From positions 186,001-250,000 of the forward strand of contig NZ_BMMZ01000006.1 of assembly GCF_014646195.1 (NCBI RefSeq): DNA of 64,000 nucleotides, in the 5' to 3' direction. The DNA is from Microlunatus endophyticus (GTDB lineage: Bacteria > Actinomycetota > Actinomycetes > Propionibacteriales > Propionibacteriaceae). Position 1 is the first letter of the stretch; each line of letters begins with the position of its first letter. Position numbers and translations under genes: made by a program. Below the pieces are notes generated by a model. It searched no databases. It was not told the origin of the DNA and was given only the letters and a program-made list of their open reading frames with translations. Below are positions 1 through 9,924 of the stretch, in pieces.

Positions 1-743
1 GTCGCGAGAACTATTGCGAGGCCTATCCGACACTGACCTACAACGGAACCGATCGGATCGACGCGACGACGACGATGGGCGGCTACAGCCGGGAGTACGT
101 CGTCCGGGAGTCCTTCGCCTACCCGCTGCCCGCCGGGCTCGATCCGGCCGCTGCAGCTCCGCTGATGTGTGCGGGGATCACGGTCTGGGAACCGCTGCGC
201 GCAGCCGGGATCGGACCGGGCAGCCGGGTCGCAGTCGCCGGACTCGGAGGTCTCGGTCACCTGGCGGTGAAGCTGGCCGTCGCCCTCGGTGCAGAGGTCA
301 CCGTGCTGAGCCGGAGCGCCGACAAGGAAGCCGATGCCCGTGCTCTCGGTGCGAGTCGGCTACTGCTGACCACCGACAGTGATCAACTCGCCGGAGCTGC
401 TCGCCGCTTCGATCTGATCCTGGACACGATCTCGGCGACCCACGAGGTGAAGCCGTACATCGACCTGCTCGACATCGACGGCACGATCAGCCTGCTCGGC
501 TTCTTCGGCCCGATCCCGGCCAACGTGATGGACCTGATGATGGGCAGCAAGAAGATCACGTCCTCGGGCACCGGCGGCCGGAAGGGAACCGCCGAACTGC
601 TGGCCTTCTGCGGCGAGCACGGCATCGGCGCGGACATCGAGTTGGTGCCGTCGACCCAGGTGAGCGAGGCGCTGGACCGGCTCGAGCGCGGCGACGTCCG
701 CTACCGGTTCGTCCTCGACCTGGCCGATCTCGACGAGAAGTAG
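1..743 (+). CDS. Zinc-dependent alcohol dehydrogenase, CAD/YahK type (5'-truncated)
   Basis: Open from the window edge (first full codon at base 3), ending with TAG at 741-743; the N-terminal part with the catalytic zinc ligands lies outside. The visible start, ENYCEAYPTLTYNG, matches the end of the structural-zinc Cys cluster of the cinnamyl-alcohol-dehydrogenase family, which reduces aldehydes to alcohols with NADPH. The Rossmann motif GLGGLGHLAVKLA is followed by the usual LSRSADKEADARALGA segment. Family known; substrate not deducible. Convergent with the RNase J gene, 20 bp apart. Confidence 0.9.
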   Translation, partial: RENYCEAYPTLTYNGTDRIDATTTMGGYSREYVVRESFAYPLPAGLDPAAAAPLMCAGITVWEPLRAAGIGPGSRVAVAGLGGLGHLAVKLAVALGAEVTVLSRSADKEADARALGASRLLLTTDSDQLAGAARRFDLILDTISATHEVKPYIDLLDIDGTISLLGFFGPIPANVMDLMMGSKKITSSGTGGRKGTAELLAFCGEHGIGADIELVPSTQVSEALDRLERGDVRYRFVLDLADLDEK

Positions 744-763
744 GCCCCGACCTGGAAGCCCGG

Positions 764-2449
764 TCAGACGGCGACGACGACCGGGATGATCATCGGGCGG
801 CGGCGGTAGGTGTCGCTGACCCATTTGCCGACCGTACGCCGGATCACCTGCTGCAGCCGGTGGGTGTCATCGACACCATCCTCGAGTGCATCGGTGAGCG
901 CCTGGGTGATCCGGCCGCGTACGGCTTCGTACACGGTCGGGTCCTCCAGGAAGCCTCGGTCGTGGATGTCGGGACCGCTGAGCACGGTCTTGGCCCGCAG
1001 GTTGACCACCGTGACCACCGAGATGAAGCCCTCCTCGCCGAGGATCCGGCGATCGGTCAGCGCCGACTCGGAGATGTCTCCGACGGTCGAGCCGTCGACG
1101 AAGATGTAGTCACACTCGATCTGGCCGACCACCCGGGCCTGATGATCGCGCAGATCGACGACGGTGCCGTCCTCGGCGATGATCGTCCGCTCTCGCGGCA
1201 CACCGGTCGCGACCGCGAGATCGGCGTTGGCGATCAGGTGCCGAGCCTCACCGTGGACCGGCATCACGTTGCGCGGTTTGAGCAGGTTGTAGACGTACAG
1301 CAACTCGCCGGCGCTGGCGTGGCCGGAGACGTGCACGAGTGCGTTGCCGCGGTGCACCACCCGGGCACCGAGCTTGGTCAGCCCGTTGATCACCCGATAG
1401 ACGGCGTTCTCGTTGCCGGGCACCAGCGAGCTGGCCAGGAGCACCGTGTCCCCCGGTTCCAGCTTGATCGCCGGGTGCTCCCGGTTCGCGATCCGGGCCA
1501 GTGCCGACAGCGGCTCGCCCTGCGACCCGGTGGAGATCAACACGACCTGGTCGGGTCGGTAGTTGTCGATCTCGCGCAGGTCGATCAGGGTGTTCTCGGG
1601 CACCGTCAGGTAGCCGAGATCACGGGCCACGCCCATGTTGCGGACCATCGATCGGCCGACGTAGGCGACCTTGCGCCCGTACGCGACCGCGGTGTCCAAC
1701 ACCTGCTGGATCCGATGCACATGGGAGGCGAAGCTGGTCACGATCAGCCGCTGCTTGCTGGTCGCGAAGGTACGCTGCAGCGCCGGCAGGATGTCCTTCT
1801 CCGGCGTGGTGAAGCCGGGGACCTCGGCATTGGTCGAGTCGACCATCAGCAGGTCGACGCCCTCCTCACCGAGCCGGGCGAGCGCGCGCAGGTCGGTCAG
1901 CCGGCCGTCCAGCGGCAGCTGGTCCATCTTGAAGTCGCCGGTGTGCAACACGGTGCCGCCGGCGGTTCGTACGAAGACCGCCAGGCCGTCGGGGATGGAG
2001 TGGTTGACCGCAAGGAATTCCAGGTCGAAGCCGCCGAGCGTGACCCGGTCGCCCTCGGCGACCGGCCGCGGCTGGACGCCGGACAGCCGATGTTCCTTGA
2101 CCTTCTCCGCCACCAGCGCCAAGGTCAGCCGGGAGCCGAGCAGCGGGATGTCGGGCCGCTGCCGCAACAGGTACGGCACCGCGCCGATGTGATCCTCGTG
2201 TCCGTGGGTCAGCACCAGGCCGACAACATCGGACAGTCGGTCGGCGATGGCATCGAAACCGGGCAGGATCAGGTCGACGCCGGGGTGGTCGTCCTCGGGG
2301 AACAACACCCCGCAGTCGATCAACAGCAACTGTCGGTTGATCTCGAGCGCGGCCATGTTGCGGCCGATGTCACCGAGGCCGCCGAGCGGAATGATCCTCA
2401 GGGTGTCCTTCGCCAGCCGCGGCGGGGTTCTCAATTTGGTCGCTGCCAC
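764..2449 (-). CDS. rnj: Ribonuclease J
   Basis: Metallo-beta-lactamase/beta-CASP ribonuclease with 5'-3' exo- and endonuclease activity, acting in mRNA decay and rRNA maturation. The zinc motif LTHGHEDHIGAVPYLL, the early GGLGDIGRNM segment and the late VHVSGHASAGE and MPVHGEARHL histidine motifs are all present. I chose the GTG at 2449, giving 561 aa, the usual actinobacterial length, because TAACCT lies 7 nt upstream, as for a leaderless mRNA; an in-frame GTG at 2482 would add 11 residues but has no ribosome site. A Crp/GlxR-type palindrome sits about 83 bp upstream. Gene order with dapB, the M16 peptidase and pnp is typical of actinobacteria. Confidence 0.93.
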   Translation of the reverse strand: MAATKLRTPPRLAKDTLRIIPLGGLGDIGRNMAALEINRQLLLIDCGVLFPEDDHPGVDLILPGFDAIADRLSDVVGLVLTHGHEDHIGAVPYLLRQRPDIPLLGSRLTLALVAEKVKEHRLSGVQPRPVAEGDRVTLGGFDLEFLAVNHSIPDGLAVFVRTAGGTVLHTGDFKMDQLPLDGRLTDLRALARLGEEGVDLLMVDSTNAEVPGFTTPEKDILPALQRTFATSKQRLIVTSFASHVHRIQQVLDTAVAYGRKVAYVGRSMVRNMGVARDLGYLTVPENTLIDLREIDNYRPDQVVLISTGSQGEPLSALARIANREHPAIKLEPGDTVLLASSLVPGNENAVYRVINGLTKLGARVVHRGNALVHVSGHASAGELLYVYNLLKPRNVMPVHGEARHLIANADLAVATGVPRERTIIAEDGTVVDLRDHQARVVGQIECDYIFVDGSTVGDISESALTDRRILGEEGFISVVTVVNLRAKTVLSGPDIHDRGFLEDPTVYEAVRGRITQALTDALEDGVDDTHRLQQVIRRTVGKWVSDTYRRRPMIIPVVVAV

Positions 2450-2456
2450 GGACGAA

Positions 2457-2462
2457 AGGTTA
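2457..2462 (-). promoter_or_regulatory. -10 element TAACCT for leaderless RNase J transcript
   Basis: TAACCT fits TANNNT and stands 7 nt before the GTG at 2449, so transcription would start at or next to the start codon. The same arrangement recurs at many genes in this window. Confidence 0.6.
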
Positions 2463-2524
2463 TCCGCTCGCGCCTGCGGCACCGATCCCGCGGGCTGTTC
2501 CTGCCGGTAGACGATGTCGAAGAA

Positions 2525-2540
2525 TGTGAGCTAACTCACA
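2525..2540. promoter_or_regulatory. Crp/GlxR-type operator TGTGAGCTAACTCACA
   Basis: The 16-bp site matches the Crp-family consensus TGTGA-N6-TCACA and the actinobacterial GlxR/Cmr form TGTGANNTANNTCACA at every fixed position. Its centre is about 83.5 bp upstream of the predicted leaderless start of RNase J and about 152 bp upstream of the divergent GNAT start. The first distance suits class I activation. The regulator itself is not in this window. Confidence 0.7.
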
Positions 2541-2587
2541 ACATAGAACGTGTAACTGCGGCACCCCCATCCGCAATGATTAAGAAT

Positions 2588-2631
2588 AAGTCCGCGACTA
2601 CCTGAACCCCCGAGCAGGCGGTCGCGGACTT
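2588..2631. other. Strong hairpin between divergent genes
   Basis: AAGTCCGCGAC (2588-2598) pairs perfectly with GTCGCGGACTT (2621-2631); inside the 22-nt loop CCTG (2601-2604) can pair with CAGG (2615-2618). T-rich sequence TTTCTTC follows on the plus strand. It lies upstream of both the RNase J and GNAT genes, so it is not an ordinary 3' terminator. It could block read-through between the divergent promoters or be part of a leader. Confidence 0.55.
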
Positions 2632-2672
2632 TCTTCATGCTCACCGCTGCTGGTGCTCCCGCGCCCGTCACG

Positions 2673-2678
2673 TACCAT
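2673..2678 (+). promoter_or_regulatory. -10 element TACCAT for leaderless GNAT transcript
   Basis: TACCAT stands 6 nt before the GTG at 2685, which decides that start over the in-frame ATG at 2637. Confidence 0.5.
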
Positions 2679-2684
2679 CACGCC

Positions 2685-3287
2685 GTGACCGAGCATCCGA
2701 TCGCCGACTCCGTACGCCTGGCCCTCGCGTCCGAGGCGGCTGACATCGCCGCGATCCAGCGGCGCAGCTGGGCCGACCGGCTGCCGGCGCCGATCGCCGA
2801 CCGGATGCTCACCGACACGACGCTGGACGAGATGACCGAGATCTGGTCGGCGGCGATCACCCGCCCGCCGGAGGCACGGTTCCGGGTCCTGGTCGCTCTG
2901 GGTACCAGCCAGGCCGACGCAGAAGGCACCGGCTCAGGCGCCGCCCGGGTGGTCGGTTTCGCGACCACGGTGCCCAGCGACGACGCCGATGCCGACCCCG
3001 GCACCGACGGAGCAGTCGGGGAATTCGTCGTCGACCGGCCGGCGCAGCGCCAGGGACACGGCTCCCGGCTGCTCAACGCCACCGCGGACACCTTGCGCGC
3101 CGACGGCTTCACGCGGGCGCGCTGGTGGCTGGACACGACCGACGACGTCACCCGGACGTTTCTGACCGCGGCCGGCTGGCAGCCGGACGGCGCCCATCGC
3201 GAGATCGGCACCGAGGACGGCAGTTACCGGATCAAGCAGGTCCGCCTGCACACCGACATCAGCGAGCCGATCAGCGCGTCAGCGTGA
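2685..3287 (+). CDS. GNAT family N-acetyltransferase
   Basis: About 200 aa, with the GNAT acetyl-CoA motif A near residue 125 (VVDRPAQRQGHGSRLLNA) preceded by the beta-4 strand GAVGEFVVD and followed by the C-terminal ARWWLDTTDDVTRTFLTAAGW segment, typical of small-molecule or protein acetyltransferases. The acceptor cannot be told. The GTG at 2685 is preferred because of a leaderless-type -10 box. The 3' end overlaps the convergent DUF2993 gene by 17 bp. Confidence 0.85.
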   Translation: MTEHPIADSVRLALASEAADIAAIQRRSWADRLPAPIADRMLTDTTLDEMTEIWSAAITRPPEARFRVLVALGTSQADAEGTGSGAARVVGFATTVPSDDADADPGTDGAVGEFVVDRPAQRQGHGSRLLNATADTLRADGFTRARWWLDTTDDVTRTFLTAAGWQPDGAHREIGTEDGSYRIKQVRLHTDISEPISASA

Positions 3288-4089
3288 CGTCGGTGCCGCT
3301 GACACCCAGCACGATTCCCCGGGAGTCGGCGCGGGCACCGCTCCACTCGAGCCCGGATGCCAGCGGCGGCAATGGCACCCGGAAGAAGTCGCCGAACAGC
3401 CGGTCCATGAGGTCGCCGGAGGTGCGCCGACCGTCGACGCTGTACGACGCCTGGTCCAGGTAGAGCACACCACTGCGGTCGAGGGTCGGCTTTCCGGTGA
3501 CCGCGGTGACGCTGCCCAGTTGCAGGGTGATGAAGCCGTCGGGCGTGCTGCGCTCGTAGGAGACCGGGATGCCGACCACTGTGGACACGGTGGCGTAGTC
3601 GATCGTCGCGGAACCGGTCAGGTCGCCGACGCCGAAGCTGCTGTAGGTGAGGTTGGGCCGGACATCGGCAAGTGTTGCGTCCAGCTCGGCGATCTGCAGC
3701 CGATGGCCCGTGTTCGGCACCGGTACATCCCGCGCGGTGATCGAGATCTTCCGGTAGTGGCGGCTTGCGACCTGGGTCAGGAACGGGAAACCCGCCAGCC
3801 GGACGACCGGACGTTGGTCCAGGTCGAGCGCGGTCTGGACCGTGGCCGCCAGCCGGTCGCCGACGATCCGGGGAGCCATCCGGTCCGCGGCGACGACCAG
3901 CGCGAGCCCGGCCAGCACGGTGACGAGCACGACTGCCAGGGTCCGACGCGGGGACGCCGGTGGAGCGCCCAGCGGCCGACCGCCACCATCCGGCCCGACC
4001 GGTCGCACGTCGTACGCCGACTGCCCGACCGGCGGCACCTGCGAAGTCCGTGGTGGTTCGAAGTCCGGGTATCCGGGTCCCGTGGTCAT
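3271..4089 (-). CDS. DUF2993 (LmeA-like) membrane-anchored lipid-binding protein
   Basis: 272 aa. A proline-rich cytoplasmic head (residues 1-48) precedes one transmembrane segment (about 49-66, TLAVVLVTVLAGLALVVA) and an exported DUF2993 domain with the characteristic VRLAGFPFLTQVASRHY stretch. The family includes mycobacterial LmeA, a phospholipid-binding envelope protein needed for lipomannan maturation; a like role here is inference. The stop codon lies inside the end of the convergent GNAT gene. dapB is 10 bp upstream on the same strand. Confidence 0.85.
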   Translation of the reverse strand: MTTGPGYPDFEPPRTSQVPPVGQSAYDVRPVGPDGGGRPLGAPPASPRRTLAVVLVTVLAGLALVVAADRMAPRIVGDRLAATVQTALDLDQRPVVRLAGFPFLTQVASRHYRKISITARDVPVPNTGHRLQIAELDATLADVRPNLTYSSFGVGDLTGSATIDYATVSTVVGIPVSYERSTPDGFITLQLGSVTAVTGKPTLDRSGVLYLDQASYSVDGRRTSGDLMDRLFGDFFRVPLPPLASGLEWSGARADSRGIVLGVSGTDVTLTR

Positions 4090-4099
4090 CGGATTCGGC

Positions 4100-4837
4100 T
4101 CATCCCAGGCCGAGGATGTCCTCGATGCCGATGGTCAGCCCGGGGCGCTCCCCGACCGCCCGGACGGCGGCGACCACGCCGGGCATGAACGATGCCCGGT
4201 CCAGCGAGTCGTGGCGGATCGTCAGGGTCTCGCCCTCGGAGCCGAGCAGCACCTCCTGGTGGGCGACCAGACCCCGCAGGCGTACACCGTGGACGTGGAT
4301 CCCGTCGACCACGGCACCGCGGGCACCATCGATCTGCTGCACGGTCGCGTCCGGCACCGGTCCGAGACCGGACTCGAGCCGGGCCAGCGAGACCCGCGCA
4401 GCGGTCGCAGTCGCGGTCCCGGATGGCGCGTCGACCTTGTTGGGGTGGTGCAACTCGACGATCTCGACGCTCTCGTAGAAGCGGGCGGCCTGTTCGGCGA
4501 ACCGCATCGTCAGGACCGCGCCGATCGAGAAGTTCGCCGCGACCACGATGCCCAGACCGGTCCCCTCCAGTCGCCTGCCGAGATCGTCCAGCCGCTCCTC
4601 GGTCAGGCCGGTTGTGCCGACCACCGCATGGAGCTGATGCTCGATGCACCAGTGCAGGTTGTCCAGGACGACGTCCGGCCGGGTAAAGTCCACGACCACG
4701 TCGGCAGTCGCTGCCGCTTCGCGGTCGTCGCCCGATCCGATGGTCGCCACCAGCTCGAGCCCGTCGGCAGCGGCCACCGCCCGTACGGTCTGAGATCCCA
4801 TCCGGCCGTGTGCTCCGAAAACCGCAACCTTGATCAC
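4100..4837 (-). CDS. dapB: 4-hydroxy-tetrahydrodipicolinate reductase
   Basis: Reduces 4-hydroxy-tetrahydrodipicolinate with NAD(P)H in the lysine/meso-diaminopimelate pathway, supplying peptidoglycan cross-links. 245 aa, full length. N-terminal nucleotide motif VAVFGAHGRMGS, middle GTTGLTEERL, and the C-terminal substrate motif HHPNKVDAPSGTA with its catalytic HH and lysine. The GTG start is supported by TAGGGT 7 nt upstream (leaderless). Downstream of the M16 peptidase gene, as in many actinobacteria. Confidence 0.96.
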   Translation of the reverse strand: MIKVAVFGAHGRMGSQTVRAVAAADGLELVATIGSGDDREAAATADVVVDFTRPDVVLDNLHWCIEHQLHAVVGTTGLTEERLDDLGRRLEGTGLGIVVAANFSIGAVLTMRFAEQAARFYESVEIVELHHPNKVDAPSGTATATAARVSLARLESGLGPVPDATVQQIDGARGAVVDGIHVHGVRLRGLVAHQEVLLGSEGETLTIRHDSLDRASFMPGVVAAVRAVGERPGLTIGIEDILGLG

Positions 4838-4844
4838 ACCGGCA

Positions 4845-4850
4845 ACCCTA
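4845..4850 (-). promoter_or_regulatory. -10 element TAGGGT for leaderless dapB transcript
   Basis: TAGGGT lies 7 nt before the dapB GTG, in the short gap after the M16 peptidase gene; dapB can thus be transcribed on its own. Confidence 0.55.
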
Positions 4851-4868
4851 GCGCTGCGCCCGGGTGCT

Positions 4869-6187
4869 TCAGTTGATCAACTTCTCCAGCCGCCTGGACG
4901 GTCGGCGCGGACCGACCAGGGCCAGCACCGGTGGCCGGCTGAGCAGGTCCGCCGCGACCTTGCCGATGTCGTCGCTGGTGATTCGGTCGTATTCGTCCAG
5001 CAGCTGCAGCACGGTCCGGGTGTCGCCGATCAGCTCGGCGGTGCCGAGCCGGCTCATCCGGCTCTGCGGACCCTCGTACGACAGCACCGTCTGGCCGCGC
5101 ATCTGCCCCTTGGCGCGGACCAGCTCCTCTTCGGTCACGCCGTCTTCGGCGATCCCGGCCAGCTCATGGCGTACGAGTTCGAGGATCTCCTCGACCTTGT
5201 CCGGCGCGGACTGCCAGTCGACGCTCCACAGGCCGTGGTCGGTGTAGCTGGTCTCCCCTGCTTCGATCCCGTAGGCCAATCCGCGACGCTCACGGACCTC
5301 GACGAACAGCCGGGACGACATGCCGCCACCCAGGATCACCGACAGCAGCCCGATCGGGAACCGCTCGGCCTCGAAGATGCCCGGGCCGCGGTAGGCCAGC
5401 GACACCGTGCTCTGCTCGAACGGCCGGCGATCGGCGATCACCTGCGGACCGGCCTCGCCGAAGCCGCCGGCACGGACCCGACGCCGCGCTGCCGGATCAC
5501 CGAAATCACCGATCGCCGCCAGCTGCTCGACCAGATGATCATGGTCGACCTGGCCGGCGGCCGCGACCACGATGGAGCCTGGGTGGTAGCTGCGGCGCCA
5601 GTGCCGGACGATCTGCTGCCTGGACAGCGCGTTGATGCTCTCCTCGGTGCCGATCACCGGCAGCCCGAGACCGGGATGCGGCAACAGGTGGTCCGAGACC
5701 ATCTCCTGCACCGACTCGACCGGGTCGTCGCCGTGCATGGCGATCTCGTCGAGGATCACCGCACGCTCGGCCTGCACATCGGTCGTCCTGATCACCGACG
5801 AGGTGATCATGTCCGACAGCACGTCGACGGCGAGATCACTGTTCTCCGCCAGCACCCGGGCGTAGAAGCAGGTGTGTTCCTTGGTGGTGTACGCGTTCAG
5901 CTCGCCGCCGACCGACTCGATCGCCGCCGAGATCTCCTCCGGATTGCGACGCCGGGTGCCCTTGAAGAGCACATGCTCCAGGAAATGCGACGAGCCGTTG
6001 ATCTTCTCCGTCTCGTCCGCCGAGCCGACTCCCGCGAAGAAGCCGACGCTGAAGGTGTGGCTGTGCGGCATCCGCTCGGTGACGACACGGAGGCCGTTCA
6101 GCAGCACCGTGCGGCGGACATCTCCGCCGAGGTACTGCCGAGCGGCCCTCGAACCAGCCTTGCTCGTCGGACCAGGTTGGCGAGCCA

Positions 6188-6188
<1 letters not shown>
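4869..6188 (-). CDS. M16 family zinc peptidase (PqqL/insulinase-like)
   Basis: 439 aa. The inverted zinc motif HxxEH is seen in SSHFLEHVLFKGT, with the downstream partner glutamate in the NAYTTKEHTCFYAR region; the C-terminal half carries the inactive M16 domain with the RERRGLAYGIEAG substrate-pocket sequence. Such proteins follow pnp in nearly all actinobacteria; the natural substrate is not established. The ATG overlaps the pnp stop (TGATG), which implies translational coupling. Confidence 0.93.
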
Positions 6189-8410
<2,222 letters not shown>

Positions 8411-8424
8411 GGGGACTCCTCTCG

Positions 8425-8442
8425 TGTGTGCGATCGCACCCA
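8425..8442. promoter_or_regulatory. Palindrome in pnp leader
   Basis: GTGCGATCGCAC (8428-8439) is a perfect palindrome, extended outward by matched bases across one mismatch. It lies just upstream of the pnp ribosome-binding site. It could be an operator or a leader hairpin; pnp leaders carry autoregulatory structures in other bacteria, but nothing more supports that here. Confidence 0.35.
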
Positions 8443-8731
8443 CACTCACAGGGTCCCGGGATCACAGTCCGAGAGGCGATCTCGGTCCAGGTCTGTACTG
8501 GAGGCCGGTCTTCGATCGAGGTCCGCGGGCCTGTCCGCCGCGCCGGTGCGCAGTGTCTTCCCGAAAACCACTACCGAGGACCGGGACTACCGGATCCATC
8601 GGACCCTGAGCCCGTTGAAGGGCAAAGCGTGGGGGCAATCATTCTCTAATTGCTCTGTGTTCAGTTGTGCTACGGCCGATTATCCAGGCCAACCCGGGTG
8701 AATCGCCAACCTGACACCCGGGACCTACGAG
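8443..8731. other. rpsO-pnp intergenic region
   Basis: No coding potential that I trust. It should hold a pnp promoter, since rpsO ends with a terminator, but I cannot place it with confidence. At 8604-8622 it contains CCCTGAGCCCGTTGAAGGG, a close relative of the dispersed motif CCCTGAGCCTGTCGAAGGG, seen again in another form at 38299-38337. Confidence 0.5.
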
Positions 8732-8766
8732 AAGAGCGGCCCCCCTTGCCTCGGAGGACCGCTCTT
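8732..8766 (-). terminator. Terminator after rpsO
   Basis: AAGAGCGG (8732-8739) pairs with CCGCTCTT (8759-8766) around a 19-nt loop, 6 bp downstream of the rpsO stop. No long U tract follows on the minus strand, so termination may be weak and allow read-through into pnp. Confidence 0.6.
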
Positions 8767-8772
8767 ATCGAT

Positions 8773-9042
8773 TCAGCGCCGCAGACCCAGGCGCTCGATC
8801 AGGGACCGGTAGCGCTGGATGTCGTTCTTGGCGATGTAGTTCAGCAGTCGGCGCCTCTGGCCCACCAGGAGCATCAGACCACGACGGCTGTGGTGGTCGT
8901 GACGGTGCTCCTTGAGGTGCTCGGTCAGGTGGGCGATCCGCTTGCTGAGCAGTGCGACCTGGACTTCCGGGGAACCGGTGTCGCCCTCAGTGGTCGCGTA
9001 CTCGTCGATGATCTTCTTCTTCTCGGCAGCGTCGATCGACAC
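8773..9042 (-). CDS. rpsO: 30S ribosomal protein S15
   Basis: 89 aa, exactly the usual length. Binds 16S rRNA early in small-subunit assembly. Recognised by [33 protein letters not shown] and the end [13 protein letters not shown]. The GTG at 9042 follows GGGAGA by 4 nt; the longer in-frame extension to 9099 has no support. Lies between ribF and pnp as in most actinobacteria, though three other genes separate it from ribF here. Confidence 0.97.
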   Translation of the reverse strand: MSIDAAEKKKIIDEYATTEGDTGSPEVQVALLSKRIAHLTEHLKEHRHDHHSRRGLMLLVGQRRRLLNYIAKNDIQRYRSLIERLGLRR

Positions 9043-9290
9043 TAGCTCTCCCTTCGAATCCGTTGCGCGGCGCTCCCGGATGGGTGAGAATCTCTTCACC
9101 CGCTGTCACTCGGTGTGGCTGGGAGCTCTTGGGCTTCCGCGGCCGATCAAACGGCGTCCCAAGGTTACCAGCGGGTTGCGATCCGTCCCAATCGTCGCGC
9201 CCGGGCGCTCGGTGCCGCCTCCGACGCCCTCGCTTCAGTTCCGTGCCCTTGCTTCCGTTGCCCGGGAAGCGGGCGCGCCAGCGTGAAGCA

Positions 9291-9334
9291 AGAGCCGTAC
9301 GAACTGCCGTGCGTCGCCGATTCCGTACGGCTCT
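9291..9334 (-). terminator. Terminator after GNAT gene
   Basis: AGAGCCGTACG (9291-9301) pairs perfectly with CGTACGGCTCT (9324-9334) around a 22-nt loop, 10 bp after the stop of the 9344-9877 gene. Confidence 0.65.
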
Positions 9335-9343
9335 GTCCCGGCG

Positions 9344-9877
9344 TCACACCAGCGCGGTGGAACAGCGCAGCTCGACCAGCGGTGGGGTGAAATCCCGCTG
9401 GTCGTCGATCTTGACCTCCCCGTCCGGCTGCCAGCCCTGCCGGCGGTAGAAGGCGATCGCGCGGTCGTTGCCCCGCAGGACCCACAGGTAGGCGTGGGAG
9501 TACCCGAGCCCGACCAGTCCGTTGGTTGCAGCCGAGAACAGCGCCGTGCCGATCCCCCGCCGCCAGAAGTCGGGATGGATGTTGAGCGCCCACAGCTCGC
9601 CCCAGCCGTCGTCGACGTCGTCGCGCGGCGGACCGTACGAGGTGAAGCCCGCGATCCGGTCATCCACCATCGCCACCAGCGTCGTCGCATCCGATCCGCC
9701 CTCGACGATGGTCCGCCGCCACCGCTCGGCCCTGGCCCCGGCGTCCAGCCGGCTGAGATATCCGCTCGGCATCAGGCCCCGGTAGCCGATCTGCCAGGCG
9801 GCGACATGCGCCGCCCCCAGACCGTCGGCGTCCTCGGCGGTCGGCTCACGGATGACTACCTCCACACTACGGTCCAC
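9344..9877 (-). CDS. GNAT family N-acetyltransferase
   Basis: 177 aa with the full GNAT fold: N-terminal VVIREPTAEDADGL, motif A IHPDFWRRGIGTALFSAA and motif B VLRGNDRAIAFYRRQGW, which is of the RimI-like type. The acceptor is unknown. The GTG at 9877 has TAAGGT 8 nt upstream, so a leaderless transcript is likely; a GTG four codons later is the alternative. Divergent from the PfkB kinase gene with a 47-bp shared promoter region. Confidence 0.88.
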   Translation of the reverse strand: MDRSVEVVIREPTAEDADGLGAAHVAAWQIGYRGLMPSGYLSRLDAGARAERWRRTIVEGGSDATTLVAMVDDRIAGFTSYGPPRDDVDDGWGELWALNIHPDFWRRGIGTALFSAATNGLVGLGYSHAYLWVLRGNDRAIAFYRRQGWQPDGEVKIDDQRDFTPPLVELRCSTALV

Positions 9878-9885
9878 GCCACGTG

Positions 9886-9891
9886 ACCTTA
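9886..9891 (-). promoter_or_regulatory. -10 element TAAGGT for GNAT gene
   Basis: TAAGGT, 8 nt before the GTG at 9877; leaderless pattern. Confidence 0.45.
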
Positions 9892-9911
9892 GGACACTGC
9901 CGCAACCTCGT

Positions 9912-9917
9912 TATGCT
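9912..9917 (+). promoter_or_regulatory. -10 element TATGCT for PfkB kinase gene
   Basis: TATGCT, 7 nt before the GTG at 9925. It selects this start over an in-frame GTG at 9883. Confidence 0.55.
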
Positions 9918-9924
9918 CCCCGGT

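Noticed and set aside
860..2605. Long plus-strand open frame of 581 codons opposite RNase J
   Set aside because: Shadow of the GC-rich RNase J gene; its composition (many Asp, Val, Gly, Gln, His) is the usual antisense pattern and no family is visible.
4041..4070. GGTTCGAAGTCC resembling a tRNA T arm
   Set aside because: No acceptor or anticodon stem around it and it lies inside the DUF2993 coding sequence.
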